Source: Pelosinus sp. IPA-1
GTDB lineage: Bacteria; Bacillota; Negativicutes; DSM-13327
DNA: 64,000 nucleotides
Assembly: GCF_030269905.1 (NCBI RefSeq)
Contig: NZ_BSVC01000007.1
Location: 248,001-312,000 of the forward strand
Reading direction: 5' to 3'
In this document: positions 17,611 to 27,026 of the stretch, in pieces
Position numbering within the stretch: position 1 is the first letter of the stretch
How the letters are laid out: every line of letters starts with the position of its first letter
Made by a program: the position numbers and the translations under genes
The notes under the pieces: generated by a model
Told to the model about the DNA's origin: nothing
Databases searched by the model: none
What the model saw: the letters and a program-made list of their open reading frames with translations, nothing else

Positions 17611-18516
17611 CATAACTAGATTTGCGTATTGGCGTAGTATTGGTAATACAGCCACAGAAGAAATAATATTAAATAGTGTATGTACTATGGCCACCTGTCC
17701 AGCAAAGTCTGCTGTGAGATAGGTGGCTATTTTCACTAGTAAATTTGTAAATGGTAAGAAAATAAAAACACCTAATACATTAAGAAGGATATGGGCTGCA
17801 GCGAGACGTTTAGCTGATAAAGATGCTGTTAATGCTACAATAATGGAAGATAAACAGGATCCAATATTGTTGCCGTAGACTACATAAGTAGCTGTTGTTA
17901 GATCGATAATCCCGTCGTTAGCCAGGACCATTAATACACCTGTGGCGGCGCTGCTAGATTGAAATAAAAGAGTAATGATCATTCCACCAAAGATTCCATA
18001 AATACAATTTTCTTTGGCGGCAAGCAAATAACTAACAACAGTTGTAAATTCTGAAAGACTGCTTAAGGCTTCTGATAAAATACTCATGCCAATAAACATA
18101 CTAAGTAATCCTGAAGCTGCCATACCCAGGTAGCGAAGTTTTTTAAATATGATTGTAAGTAATAAAGTAAATAGAAATAATGGTAAGATAACTTGCTCTG
18201 GTATTGTGATAGTCATCAATTGTACTGTGGAACATGTGCCAATATTTGCTCCTAGAATAATCCCTAAGCCTTGATAAAAAGATAAATACTCTGCATGGAC
18301 CAAGCCTATAGTTAATAATGAAACTGCAGTACTGCTTTGCATAATCGCAGCGGCAAACATACCTACAAATAAACCACGCAAAGGAGTTTTAGTTAGTTGG
18401 CTTAAGAGTGATTGTAATTTAGTCCATAATAGTTTTTGTAGACCAAGACGCATGAAGTAAATACCACCCAATAACAGTGTGGTACCGATTAGACTCAATA
18501 GTAGCATAACATACAT
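17587..18516 (-). CDS. Na+/phosphate cotransporter family protein (NptA/PNaS)
   Basis: 309 residues, highly hydrophobic, with the inverted-repeat motifs of the Na/Pi-cotransporter II family: QSSTAVSLLTIG in the first half and QSSSAATGVLMV in the second, each followed by GANIGTC or GNNIGSC. It lacks the C-terminal PhoU-like domain of longer members. The start at 18516 follows GGAGGT by 6 nt. Substrate specificity is by family only. Confidence 0.88.
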   Translation of the reverse strand: MYVMLLLSLIGTTLLLGGIYFMRLGLQKLLWTKLQSLLSQLTKTPLRGLFVGMFAAAIMQSSTAVSLLTIGLVHAEYLSFYQGLGIILGANIGTCSTVQLMTITIPEQVILPLFLFTLLLTIIFKKLRYLGMAASGLLSMFIGMSILSEALSSLSEFTTVVSYLLAAKENCIYGIFGGMIITLLFQSSSAATGVLMVLANDGIIDLTTATYVVYGNNIGSCLSSIIVALTASLSAKRLAAAHILLNVLGVFIFLPFTNLLVKIATYLTADFAGQVAIVHTLFNIISSVAVLPILRQYANLVMLLVPKRR

Positions 18517-18592
18517 TGCATTACCTCCATCTTCAAGTTGCAATATAATGTATGTTACTAGCTATGATTCTAAAACAAAGAATTTTTATAGG

Positions 18593-18627
18593 AAACCGCC
18601 TTTGCAAATATTGCAAGGCGGTTTTTT
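18593..18627 (+). terminator. Hairpin terminator upstream of yyaC-like gene
   Basis: AAACCGCCTTGCAA-type stem closed by TTGCAAGGCGGTTTTTT. Confidence 0.75.
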
Positions 18628-18734
18628 GGTGCAGTATGGGTTGGCTAGGAGCAAGGTGCTTCGACAGAATCAAGTATTCTTTGTAGGAAGGGTGCATAGA
18701 TATTATTGGTAATATTATAAAAGGAGATCATAAA

Positions 18735-19304
18735 ATGAAGAAGATTGTCGCTGAAAAATTAGTTACTAATATAAATGATGCTGTGGCTTATAACAAAATG
18801 CATCCGTATTTATTGTATTTATTAAAACAACAGAAAGAACTGAATAATAGAAAAATCATTATTTTATGTATTGGATCGGATAGATATATTGGCGACGCTC
18901 TTGGTCCCTTAGTGGGCTCTTATTTGCTAGAAAACACAAAAAGCATTGTTTATGGTAGCTTGGATAATCCTGTTCATGCAGGAAATTTAGTAGAAGTAAT
19001 TCAGAGTATAGAAAAAAAGCATCATCAGCCTATTATTATTGCTGTTGACGCATGTTTAGGTAAAAATAATGAAATTGGCAATATGGAAATATGGGAGGGA
19101 GGTATAGAGGCTGGTATTGCTGTTGGCAATAAATTACCTTATATCGGCACCATTTCGATTATTGGTGTAGTAAACGCGGGAGGCTATATGGGATATTTAG
19201 ATTTACAGAGTGCCTCATTATCGATTGTTATAAAACTTAGTAATTGCATTGGTAAGGTGATAAGTGATGTGATTAATTACGTTACGGATTATGATGCAGT
19301 TTAA
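18735..19304 (+). CDS. yyaC: YyaC/DUF1256 sporulation protease-fold protein
   Basis: A 189-residue protein of the YyaC family, which is related to the germination protease GPR and found in spore formers. The diagnostic segments are IGSDRYIGDALGPLVG, LDNPVHAGNL and VDACLG. Its role in sporulation is not defined. It stands just upstream of sigK, which supports the spore-former assignment. Confidence 0.87.
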   Translation: MKKIVAEKLVTNINDAVAYNKMHPYLLYLLKQQKELNNRKIIILCIGSDRYIGDALGPLVGSYLLENTKSIVYGSLDNPVHAGNLVEVIQSIEKKHHQPIIIAVDACLGKNNEIGNMEIWEGGIEAGIAVGNKLPYIGTISIIGVVNAGGYMGYLDLQSASLSIVIKLSNCIGKVISDVINYVTDYDAV

Positions 19305-19319
19305 CTTATGGAAAACTTA

Positions 19320-19409
19320 TCAATCTGGAAATAATCTTTCCCATATTACGTAGACCAGAATAAGAATACAGGCAATTAGTAGTTGGAAATCACCAGCATA
19401 TTGTTCCAT
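19320..19409 (-). CDS. Small single-helix membrane peptide
   Basis: Translated by eye: 29 residues with a central hydrophobic helix (LLIACILILVYVIW), preceded by AAGGAGAG. Between yyaC and sigK, on the opposite strand. No family recognised. The length and composition fit small membrane peptides of spore formers. Confidence 0.45.
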   Translation of the reverse strand: MEQYAGDFQLLIACILILVYVIWERLFPD

Positions 19410-19626
19410 GATATCACTCTCCTTTTGCGATTATATGCTACGTGCTAGAAAGACGCAAGTCTATTATTAAAAAAGTCAGTACTCTTTCATCAATATCTGA
19501 ATTCAGTAGAGTTATACATTCATTGAACGAGAGGAAAAAATACGAGTAAGAATTGGAAGTTTAAGGGGATTTTCAAAAAGATCTATGATATACAAAAATT
19601 AACAGGCACATGAAGAGATGTTATAC

Positions 19627-19634
19627 CATACAAT
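19627..19634 (+). promoter_or_regulatory. Possible sigma-E -10 element of sigK
   Basis: CATACAAT matches the sigma-E -10 consensus and stands 30 bp before the sigK start, as expected for a sigma-E-driven sigK. The -35 (around GCACATG) is not a clear match, so this is tentative. Confidence 0.35.
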
Positions 19635-19663
19635 GAAGCAAGTGATTTGCGGGGGTGAATGTT

Positions 19664-20092
19664 GTGGTGTCTTTTTTTGCGGCATTAGCAGTCTCTATTG
19701 TGAATGGCCTTTCCCTACTGGTTTCTTACGTAACCAATAATACTTTTCCCTTACCTCTTTCAGAAAAGGAAGAACAAATATACTTGGAACGGCTAAAAAA
19801 CGGAGATGAAAATGCGAAAAGCATATTAATCGAGAGAAATCTAAGATTAGTAGCACACATTGTTAAAAAATTTGATAATACGGGTGAAGATATTGATGAT
19901 TTAATTTCAATCGGCACAATCGGGCTAATAAAAGCGATTAATACTTTTGATGTAGCGAAAAAAATTCGCTTAGCAACCTACGCAGCTAGATGTATTGAAA
20001 ATGAAATTTTAATGCATCTTAGAAGTACACGTCGCACGCGTGCTGAAGTTAGCTTATACGATCCTATTGGGGTGGATAAGGAAGGAAATGAA
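19664..20092 (+). CDS. sigK: Pro-sigma-K, exon 1 (N-terminal 143 residues; gene split by element 1)
   Basis: The late mother-cell sigma factor. It has the short hydrophobic pro-sequence ([23 protein letters not shown]), then region 2 ([25 protein letters not shown] ... [15 protein letters not shown]) and [11 protein letters not shown]. The frame is already open from GTG 19655, but GTG 19664 is 6 nt behind GGGGTG and matches the usual start. After codon GAA 20090-20092 the match to sigK ends. The frame runs on into element DNA to 20176, overlapping the recombinase gene. It continues correctly at 34849. A working sigma factor needs excision of element 1. Confidence 0.93.
20081..20092 (+). repeat. 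attL core of element 1
   Basis: GAAGGAAATGAA, encoding EGNE in sigK exon 1; an identical copy lies at 34849-34860. The flanking bases differ on both sides, so 12 bp is the full identity. The crossover dinucleotide lies somewhere inside. Confidence 0.88.
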
Positions 20093-20136
20093 TTTACATC
20101 ATATTCTTATCTGTATTGGGCATTGAAGCCACGTAA

Positions 20137-21690
20137 TTACTGGGGTAAACGGGGATTTATCACTAGTGTAAATTGATCGCCTTTTTGCCATTTTTCCTTG
20201 CGATAGGTGACATTTTCTAGCACTGACTTTAACATATTATTTTTCTCAGTAGGGTTATTGGATTTTTCATAGACTTCTAAAACGTGTTGAACCTTAGGAA
20301 TAATATCCTTTTTAGCTTTCTCATGTTGAATCTCATTCGACAAGGCAAATTCTGTCTTGTCGATATTTTTTTGTGTATTAGCAATTTTCTCAGATATTTT
20401 TGCTGATCTTTCTAGGTAGGTATCAGCATTATAAATCCCTTTTTCTAATAAGTCATGTAAATTGTCTTTTTGCAGCTCTAATTCTTTTAATTCCTTTTTG
20501 AGGTTTTTATATACTTTCTCTTTGAGGTCAATGGTATTATCCTGTTCACTAGCCTTAAAATTATCCCACTGAGCTCGATATTCGTTAAGCCATAGCTGCA
20601 GGCTCTCTACTATTTTCTGCTCCACATATTCAAAGCGGCAGCTTTTATTACTACAATGCCGATTATAGCACATAAGGTGAGGGTACTGTTGATGCTGATA
20701 AGGGCGATAGATCATTGAACCGCCGCATATATCGCATTTAATTAATCCAGCTAGGGGATTGGTAATGCCGTTAATAAGCTGATAGGGTGGGTGATATTTT
20801 TTTGACAGCATTTGTTGCACCTGCTCAAATTCTTCAAGAGTGACATAAGGTTCGTGACAATCGTAAATCCAAATCTGTTCTTCCTTGGGGCGCAATTTTG
20901 TTTCTCTGCCAATGCGAGTGGTAGATTTTTTAGAAGCTACTTTCTTCCATGCATTGACACCAGCGTAGGCAGGATTCTTTAAAATCGCTAAAATCGATGA
21001 GGCAGACCATTTCTTACCCGTATAAGATAGATATCCCATGTCATTCAGTTCATTGGCTATCTTATTGGTTCCCATGTTCATCCTGTATAACTTCCAAATT
21101 AAAGTCGTAGGCTCACTTTGTTCTGGGTTCTTAATTAAGTATCTCTTGCGGTCTTTTTTATCAATTAGGTATCCATATGGCGGTACGGTGCCAAGGTAGT
21201 TACCATCTTCCAAGGATCTAATTCGGCCGCTTTGTAAGCGTCTGGTGATGATCTTCAACTCTTTGCGTGCCATGAAGGATTCAAACTCAGTATATTCTTC
21301 GTCCCATTCATCGTTTAAATCATATATTTTACGTGGAGTTACGATCTTAGTTTTTGCTTGTTTAAAAGTTTCTATAATTAAACCTTGATCTTGCATTTTG
21401 CCACGACCAAGACGATCAATATCCATACAAAAAACAGACTTCCATTTTCCTTCTTCAATTTCCTTTAAAAGGCTCAACATCTCAGGCCGATGGATGATAC
21501 TCTCACCTGACACAACTTCTTCAAAGACTTTAGAAATATTTACACCATATAATTTAGCTGTTTTAAATAATGCTTTTTTATGCTTAGCGAGAGTTTCGCC
21601 TTCACCTCTGGATTCTGCTTCCTGATCTTCTCTTGATTTACGGAGATAGAAACAAGAAGGCTCTAGGTCTTTATGATTCTGGTTGCTCAC
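20137..21690 (-). CDS. Large serine recombinase of element 1 (SpoIVCA-like)
   Basis: 517 residues. The N-terminal resolvase domain has catalytic Ser19 (YLRKSRED) and the DRLGRG motif. A recombinase domain follows (PPYGYLID ... [10 protein letters not shown]), then a zinc ribbon ([12 protein letters not shown] ... [11 protein letters not shown]) and a coiled-coil tail. GTG 21690, 7 nt behind AAGGAAGG, is the likely start. It reads toward sigK exon 1, and its 3' end lies 45 bp from the left core. The expected job is excision of element 1 in the mother cell, probably expressed late, with or without a directionality factor. Confidence 0.92.
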   Translation of the reverse strand: MSNQNHKDLEPSCFYLRKSREDQEAESRGEGETLAKHKKALFKTAKLYGVNISKVFEEVVSGESIIHRPEMLSLLKEIEEGKWKSVFCMDIDRLGRGKMQDQGLIIETFKQAKTKIVTPRKIYDLNDEWDEEYTEFESFMARKELKIITRRLQSGRIRSLEDGNYLGTVPPYGYLIDKKDRKRYLIKNPEQSEPTTLIWKLYRMNMGTNKIANELNDMGYLSYTGKKWSASSILAILKNPAYAGVNAWKKVASKKSTTRIGRETKLRPKEEQIWIYDCHEPYVTLEEFEQVQQMLSKKYHPPYQLINGITNPLAGLIKCDICGGSMIYRPYQHQQYPHLMCYNRHCSNKSCRFEYVEQKIVESLQLWLNEYRAQWDNFKASEQDNTIDLKEKVYKNLKKELKELELQKDNLHDLLEKGIYNADTYLERSAKISEKIANTQKNIDKTEFALSNEIQHEKAKKDIIPKVQHVLEVYEKSNNPTEKNNMLKSVLENVTYRKEKWQKGDQFTLVINPRLPQ

Positions 21691-21947
21691 ATTAGCACCT
21701 TCCTTGCTGTGATATCTCTTCAAACATATTTAGCATTCACTTTATATTATAATCGAAAAAATCCTTCAAAGCTTATAAAGATTTTGTTTGCAGAGTTGCA
21801 GATAGGGGGCGTTTACGATTAATTAAGGAGAACCATATCATCTCTAAGGACGAAAAATGGTTAGTAGCGAACTGCCTTGCAAAGTGGACCCCTTTAATGT
21901 GTAGTACCAATGTCCTGTTGCTGGGGATATTGGTCCTAAAAAAAACA

Positions 21948-21975
21948 TTGACAAATATTTGAATACTGGTACAAT
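21948..21975 (+). promoter_or_regulatory. Promoter of the c-di-GMP riboswitch transcript
   Basis: TTGACA at 21948-21953 and TACAAT at 21970-21975, spacing 16 bp, about 50 bp before the aptamer. The stretch 21724-21947 shows no gene. Confidence 0.75.
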
Positions 21976-22026
21976 AAAACGTATAATATTCCAAAATAAT
22001 ACATTAAAGGATATTGATGAATAGAA

Positions 22027-22105
22027 TATTAGCAAACTTGTCGAAAGATAGGGACGCAAAGCCATGGGTCTACGGACGGATTGTCTATGACTGCCAGGTT
22101 GCCAA
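22027..22105 (+). ncRNA. Cyclic di-GMP-I riboswitch (GEMM)
   Basis: A canonical aptamer: AGCAAAC, GAAA tetraloop, GGGACGCAAAGCC, a second arm, then CTGCCAGGTTGCC as tetraloop receptor and closing strand. It lies between a good promoter and a terminator hairpin (22127-22163), so it probably acts by transcription control of the genes downstream, including an HD-GYP protein. Confidence 0.9.
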
Positions 22106-22126
22106 TTTGATTATGAATTGTAATTA

Positions 22127-22163
22127 ATAGCACTTGTCTGTATAGATGAGTGCTATGTTTTTT
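22127..22163 (+). terminator. Riboswitch expression-platform terminator
   Basis: ATAGCACT pairs with AGTGCTAT, followed by GTTTTTT, 22 bp after the aptamer and before the first gene. Confidence 0.78.
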
Positions 22164-22222
22164 CTGGAGTGAACATAGGGATGAAATCTAGCTTGGGAGA
22201 AATTAAAGCGGAGGTGATTATA

Positions 22223-22369
22223 TTGGAAGAACTTATAATGCCGATAACTATATTCTTTTTAAGTTTAATACTCATGATATTGATTTATGTATTTCCAAGA
22301 AAAAATAAGAAAATTCGCTTTTGCCAATCTATAAAATATGGGGAATTTAAAAGTTCGAAAATCTGGTGA
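22223..22369 (+). CDS. Small membrane peptide under c-di-GMP riboswitch
   Basis: 48 residues from TTG 22223 (GCGGAGGTG 6 nt or so upstream). It has one strongly hydrophobic helix (MPITIFFLSLILMILIYVF) followed by a basic tail (PRKNKKIRF). No family recognised. The frame is open further upstream to 22169, but without a ribosome binding site. First gene after the riboswitch terminator, so probably its direct target. Confidence 0.55.
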   Translation: MEELIMPITIFFLSLILMILIYVFPRKNKKIRFCQSIKYGEFKSSKIW

Positions 22370-22436
22370 GAACAAAGCTGAAATAAATAAGAACTAGGTC
22401 TAAGACCTTGAGACTATGATTGTCAGGTTGTTACTC
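22370..22436 (+). ncRNA. Possible degenerate second c-di-GMP-I aptamer
   Basis: The 3' half (TAGGTCTAAG ... GACTATGATTGTCAGGTTG) parallels the aptamer at 22027-22105 (GGGTCTACG ... GTCTATGACTGCCAGGTTG). The GGGACGCAAAGCC core is missing, so ligand binding is doubtful. It stands directly before the HD-GYP gene. Either a decayed duplicate or a divergent variant. Confidence 0.35.
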
Positions 22437-22472
22437 ATAAGCCTAGATTGAGAAGGGTAGTGATGGAATTAG

Positions 22473-23627
22473 GTGAAAAAAATAGCAGTGCTAGTATGTT
22501 TTATGGGGATCTCATTTAATATTCTCAGCACTATTAAACATGAATTAACGGAGTACCAAGGGATTAATTTTTTCATATTACAACCTAGCGTAAGCTTCCT
22601 GCTACTTATGTTCATTGCTTATGCTATTTTTTTAGAGTATCGAAAAACAACGAAGGATACTCAACCTGAGAGCCTGGCATCTTCTGATGCGATGAAATCG
22701 CTATTTAAGTATATGCCGGGCGCTGTAATGACTCTGGAGAAAGACTTCACTATTATTGATGTGAACGAATTAGTAAGTAAAGTTACAGGCTTCCATTCTC
22801 GTGACATAAAAGGAAAAAAGTGTTATGACGTGTTAGGAAATGGAGATATTTGTTATGATTGCCTTGTGCAGAAAGCGTTGATATCCGGAAAACCAGAATG
22901 CGGCACCCAGCTTACATACGAGGTAGGTGGTAAACAAAAATACGGAAAACAGACAGTTATTCCGATTAAAGACCGATATGGAAATATTGAGTATCTTTAT
23001 GAGATAGTAATAGATATGACACAAGAAGTAGCTTTGGAGAGAGAAAATCTAGAGATTCTCATGGATATTGTAACCTCGATGGCCCACCTTATTGAAAGTA
23101 GAGACCCGTCAACAGGTGCCCATTGTATCAACGTACAAAGTATAGCCTTATCCATTGGTAAAATCATGGAATTAAATGACAAGGACCTCAAAGAACTGAG
23201 TATCGCAGCAATTCTACATGACATTGGAAAAATAGGGATACCTGAATCAATTCTAAACAAACCGGGACGCCTAACGGATTTTGAGTTTTCGATAATACAG
23301 CGTCACCCTCAGATCGGGTACGATGCAATTAAGAATATCAAGCAACTACAAAAAGTTAGCGAGGCCATTCGAGACCATCACGAACACTATAACGGAGAAG
23401 GATATCCTAACGGTAAGAAGAATGAGGAGATATCTATGATTGCCAGAATTCTCACCGTTGCGGACGTTTTTGAGGCACTTACCTCTGATCGAGTATATCG
23501 TAAGGCAATGAGACCCAAACAAGCGTTAGGCATAATACAAGCAGGAAAGAAACAACAATTCGATCCAAGAGTAGTCGATGCATTGCTAGAGCTAGTATAC
23601 AAGGAAAAGGCAAAACAAATTAGCTAA
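22473..23627 (+). CDS. Membrane PAS-HD-GYP protein (probable c-di-GMP phosphodiesterase)
   Basis: 384 residues: two membrane helices in the first 60, a PAS domain (about 85-190, FKYMPGAVMTLEKDF), then HD-GYP (about 195-375). The metal site HDIGKIGIPE is present. The GYP part reads HHEHYNGEGYPNG, the usual form. HD-GYP enzymes hydrolyse c-di-GMP. Because a c-di-GMP riboswitch lies upstream, this may be a feedback loop inside the element. The start GTG 22473 has only a weak ribosome binding site. Confidence 0.88.
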   Translation: MKKIAVLVCFMGISFNILSTIKHELTEYQGINFFILQPSVSFLLLMFIAYAIFLEYRKTTKDTQPESLASSDAMKSLFKYMPGAVMTLEKDFTIIDVNELVSKVTGFHSRDIKGKKCYDVLGNGDICYDCLVQKALISGKPECGTQLTYEVGGKQKYGKQTVIPIKDRYGNIEYLYEIVIDMTQEVALERENLEILMDIVTSMAHLIESRDPSTGAHCINVQSIALSIGKIMELNDKDLKELSIAAILHDIGKIGIPESILNKPGRLTDFEFSIIQRHPQIGYDAIKNIKQLQKVSEAIRDHHEHYNGEGYPNGKKNEEISMIARILTVADVFEALTSDRVYRKAMRPKQALGIIQAGKKQQFDPRVVDALLELVYKEKAKQIS

Positions 23628-23712
23628 CATTACTTAACGGACTAGGCCAGTATATTTGAAATACTCTTTAAAGAGCCATTATAAGTGGTATGCAGAGCCA
23701 TATCACCTCTAA

Positions 23713-23750
23713 AAAAATAACTCCTGCCAAGTCGGCAGGAGTTATTTTTT
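23713..23750 (+). terminator. Terminator after HD-GYP gene
   Basis: AATAACTCCTGCC pairs with GGCAGGAGTTATT, followed by TTTT. A similar hairpin recurs at 26047-26080 after the AraC gene. Confidence 0.82.
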
Positions 23751-23909
23751 ATGGGACATGGAATTTATTTTTTGTAACGGCGGAAAAATGGCCTCAACCT
23801 TTGCCTAGAGTGGAGTATGTCAGAGTAGTTGTGAGAGTGAGGAAAATCTTATTTGAGACTAAATCCACTCAGTATAGTTAATCCCAGTTGCCGTTTAAAC
23901 TCTCAGTAA

Positions 23910-24893
23910 TTATAACCATTCATTGTAAGTATTCCACTCGCCGTTTAGTCGGGATTGAGCCTTTTGACGTTCTGTAGTGTAAAGAGAGGGATAGTATTGG
24001 AGAATATTGAGAGAAATTTGGTATTCTTTCAGGGCGGCCTCTTTTTGTCCGCTAAGTTCATATCCTTGGGCCAAATTGAAATGAGCCATTAATATCTTAT
24101 CGTTAAGTTGAATGGCTTTTAGAGAGTCCGTAATGGAATTGTCATATTGGCCCAATAGGCCGTAAGCGTTGCTACGGTTAATTAGAGCCCCAAAGTTGGA
24201 GGGATCAAGTTCAAGAATTGTTGAACAATCGGATATGTCTTGATCATAATTCTTTAGTCGGCCATTAACCAAGCTCCGAATTTCATAGGCACGAATGTTT
24301 CGAGGGTCGAGTTCGATTGCTTTATTCACATCTGCGAGAGCAAGTTCATATTGTTTAGTTTCAAAATAGTAGACCCTAGCCCGATATAAATACGATATCG
24401 AAATTGGTGTAATTTCGATAAGTTTGGTAAAGTCGTCAATTGCTAAGTCATATTTCTTTAAATAAACATAAAAATTGCCGCGTGAAAAATATGGTACAGG
24501 ATACCCAGGATTAAGCCGAATTGAGGTTGCGTAATCGGTGAGTGCCAGTTCATTTTGACCAACGAGAGAATAAGCCGTACCGCGGTGGGCAAAGGCTTGG
24601 TAATATTGTGGATTGAGCTCGATAGCTTTAGTAAAATCGTTAATGGCTAAGGAATAATTATTTTTTCTTAGATATGCAAAACCGCGTTGATTGTAGGCTG
24701 TTGGATTAGTGGAATCGAGTTCTAGAAGTTGGGAGAAGGTAGCGATTGAATCATCGTATTGTTTGTCATTTAGTTGTTGATTACCGAGGTTTAATAATAG
24801 GGTAACGTCTTGACTACTAGTAGCGAAAGCAGTTGGTGATATAAGAAGTAAGACAATTGCTATGATGAACGTCGCAGATTTAAAATTAAACAT
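23910..24893 (-). CDS. Secreted or membrane-anchored TPR protein
   Basis: 327 residues: an N-terminal signal peptide (FKSATFIIAIVLLLISPTAFA), then about eight tetratricopeptide repeats of 34 residues, with motifs such as AYNQRGFAYLRKNNYSLAI and AIELDPRNIRAYEIR. TPRs are protein-binding scaffolds; the partner is unknown. ATG 24893 follows TTGGAGGTG and gives the signal peptide. Intact frame within an otherwise partly decayed element. Confidence 0.87.
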   Translation of the reverse strand: MFNFKSATFIIAIVLLLISPTAFATSSQDVTLLLNLGNQQLNDKQYDDSIATFSQLLELDSTNPTAYNQRGFAYLRKNNYSLAINDFTKAIELNPQYYQAFAHRGTAYSLVGQNELALTDYATSIRLNPGYPVPYFSRGNFYVYLKKYDLAIDDFTKLIEITPISISYLYRARVYYFETKQYELALADVNKAIELDPRNIRAYEIRSLVNGRLKNYDQDISDCSTILELDPSNFGALINRSNAYGLLGQYDNSITDSLKAIQLNDKILMAHFNLAQGYELSGQKEAALKEYQISLNILQYYPSLYTTERQKAQSRLNGEWNTYNEWL

Positions 24894-25038
24894 AAAACAC
24901 CTCCAAGTTAATTTAATAGTAATATTCCATAAAAAGGAAAAAAGTCCTACTGTAGTGCAGTAAAAATTAGAGTTAGAAGTTTTGAAATAGTTCACCTTTA
25001 GCAATGATACGCGGATCTTTGTTATTTATACTAAAGAA

Positions 25039-25067
25039 AAACTCCTTCTAATCTATAGTAGGAGTTT
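25039..25067. terminator. Hairpin upstream of the TPR gene and AraC gene
   Basis: AAACTCCTTCTA / TAGTAGGAGTTT. It lies between two divergent genes, so it may be a regulatory hairpin in either leader or a terminator. Confidence 0.4.
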
Positions 25068-25186
25068 ATTTGTTTTTAGGGAAAAGAAGTTAAGAAGCGT
25101 TTTTTCAAACCTGTCATCAGAAAGCATTTAAAGACAGGACAGATAAGCAGAAAGTATTTAATATAGAAATAGAGAGGGGTGGATTG

Positions 25187-26041
25187 ATGAATTGGCTTGA
25201 TGCAATGAATAAGGCAGTAGAGTATCTGGAGGATAACATTACTGAAAAGCTTGACATTGAGAAGGTGGCGAAAATCGCCTTATCCTCCACGTTTCACTTT
25301 CAGCGTATGTATCACATGATTACTGGTATTACAATAGCTGAATATATACGCAGAAGAAGGCTCACACTTGCTGCTCAGGATATTGTATCTGGCGAAAAGA
25401 TCATTAATGTGGCTTATAAGTATGGCTATGAGACGCCTGAAGCATTCACAAAAGCTTTTGGGAAAATGCATGGAATAAGCCCTTCGGCTGCGCGCGAGCC
25501 GGGAGCGAATCTCAAGGCATATCCTAAGCTCTCCTTTCACATTTCAATAAAAGGAGATAAAAATATGGATTATAAGATTGTTGAGAAAGAAAGCTTTATA
25601 GTAGTAGGTAAACAACGAAGGATAACTATGGTAGACGGAGAAAATTTCAAACAGGTGCCTCAATTTTGGAACGATTGTATAAACGATGGATCATACGAGT
25701 GGATTTACTCAAGAGCCGGTGAACGTGGCGTGTTAGGTATATGTAAGGATTTTGGTAAGTATAAAGATGAATTTAATTATATGATAGCAATTGAGAACAT
25801 CAAAGAAACTCTTCCCAGTGGATATATTTCGACAACGATACCAGCAGCAACCTGGGCTATATTTGAATCAGTCGGAGCACTGCCTGAAGCGATCCAGGAT
25901 CTTACTCGAAGGATATTTACAGAGTGGTTGCCTGCTGCAGGATATCAACATGATTGTGCACCAGAGCTTGAGGTCTATCCTAAAGGTGATATATACTCTC
26001 CGGATTACAGATGTGAGATTTGGATTCCTATCAAGAAGTAA
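25187..26041 (+). CDS. AraC-family regulator with GyrI-like effector domain
   Basis: 284 residues. The N-terminal AraC helix-turn-helix pair covers about residues 1-105 (VAKIALSSTFHFQRMYHMI; VAYKYGYETPEAFTKAF). A C-terminal GyrI-like small-molecule domain ends in LEVYPKGDIYSPDYRCEIWIPI. This architecture (as in Rob/SoxS relatives and YdeE) senses lipophilic compounds. The target genes are unknown. Ribosome binding site GAGAGGGG. Confidence 0.9.
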   Translation: MNWLDAMNKAVEYLEDNITEKLDIEKVAKIALSSTFHFQRMYHMITGITIAEYIRRRRLTLAAQDIVSGEKIINVAYKYGYETPEAFTKAFGKMHGISPSAAREPGANLKAYPKLSFHISIKGDKNMDYKIVEKESFIVVGKQRRITMVDGENFKQVPQFWNDCINDGSYEWIYSRAGERGVLGICKDFGKYKDEFNYMIAIENIKETLPSGYISTTIPAATWAIFESVGALPEAIQDLTRRIFTEWLPAAGYQHDCAPELEVYPKGDIYSPDYRCEIWIPIKK

Positions 26042-26046
26042 TAGCG

Positions 26047-26080
26047 AAAAAACTCCTGCTAAGTTGGTAGGAGTTTTTTT
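26047..26080 (+). terminator. Terminator after the AraC gene
   Basis: AAACTCCTGC/GTAGGAGTTT stem with a long T-run, 6 bp after the stop. Confidence 0.85.
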
Positions 26081-26219
26081 GTTTATGAGATTCTCTTTAT
26101 TTTAGGAAACTGGGGTTAGAGGCTTTATTCTTAGTGAGATGAAACACCCCTTTAGACAGTGGTGCTGTTTATCTATCTAAAGAGGTGAAACTCAGAGGAA
26201 TCTCTTGGCTTACGGGAAG

Positions 26220-26438
26220 CTATTTGAATTCTTCAACAAAGTAGTCGATACCTTTATTATGCTTATGAGTGAAATTTTTAGTTTCTTCGATCATTCCTGC
26301 TGATTGTAGTTCTTCCGCTACTTGAAATAAGGATTGTTTTTTCGCCTCAGGCAGGTTATTGACGAAGCGATTTATCTTTGTTGTTGGTACTTTGGCATTA
26401 AACCCTACACCGCCGTATTTAATATGATTTTGGGACAT
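26220..26438 (-). CDS. Hypothetical 72-residue protein
   Basis: A soluble, mostly helical protein with a good ribosome binding site (AAAGGAGGAATCC). I recognise no family. Charged, with a segment VNNLPEAKKQSLFQVAEELQ that looks amphipathic. Confidence 0.6.
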   Translation of the reverse strand: MSQNHIKYGGVGFNAKVPTTKINRFVNNLPEAKKQSLFQVAEELQSAGMIEETKNFTHKHNKGIDYFVEEFK

Positions 26439-26738
26439 AAGGATTCCTCCTTTTTTGCATCGCTTACTCTAGATTTTTAAGAAGTTCTACCAAGATATTA
26501 CCTCCATTCTTTAGTTTCTCCAGACCTAGCAAAATACAGCCCTGCTTTTCGAGATGGGAAAACTGGTAATTTCTAGATATGGACAGATTGCTGTTCCCAA
26601 TATGAATATAGAGAAGTTATTAAAAGTAAAAAATTACTCAACAGAACCATCTACGTGAGTCTTATGGTAGGTATTGCAGAGAGTAGATTAGATAAAGGGT
26701 AATATAAGCAAAGGCAAACGTTTGTAAAAACATATTAT

Positions 26739-26787
26739 AAAAGACATAGCCCATTCATCCTAGTAATGGAATAGTGCTGTGTCTTTT
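26739..26787 (+). terminator. Hairpin with T-run in a gene-poor stretch
   Basis: AAAAGACATAGC pairs with GCTGTGTCTTTTT around a long loop. In the 590-bp gap 26439-27026 this and the ImmA-like relic are the only features I see. Confidence 0.5.
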
Positions 26788-26800
26788 TGCTGCATCATGA

Positions 26801-26913
26801 TATTTTTCCGTTCCGAAAAGTCGCAAACTCTTCTGTGATATTAAAGTTTTCCGCTAGTTCCCAAGTCGTACAATCCGCTGCCGATTTCGTACTGGCTAAG
26901 ACGGCGAAGAAAT
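26801..26913 (-). pseudogene. Possible remnant of a phage ImmA/IrrE-type protein
   Basis: Read on the minus strand, an open stretch encodes TTWELAENFNITEEFATFR. It resembles the C-terminal segment of phage ImmA/IrrE metallopeptidases, where a similar TLYELAEHFDVTEEF stretch ends the protein. The catalytic HExxH part is absent. Weak but consistent with a decayed prophage. Confidence 0.35.
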
Positions 26914-27026
26914 ATTAGTGGATATAAACATAAACTAAAAAAAATCTAAAGGAGTGATCATAAAGACCAGTTTCTAGGGTCGTCCCCCGGGATCATCCTC
27001 ATATATATAGTTGAGGTGATGGTTCT

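Noticed and set aside
20041-21723. Reading the sigK break as a simple transposon or random truncation
   Set aside because: The frame is restored at the same codon 14.8 kb on, within an identical 12-bp repeat, next to a serine recombinase; this fits an excisable element.
21773-22065. Two minus-strand frames of 73 codons upstream of the c-di-GMP riboswitch
   Set aside because: They overlap the promoter and aptamer and lack convincing ribosome binding sites.
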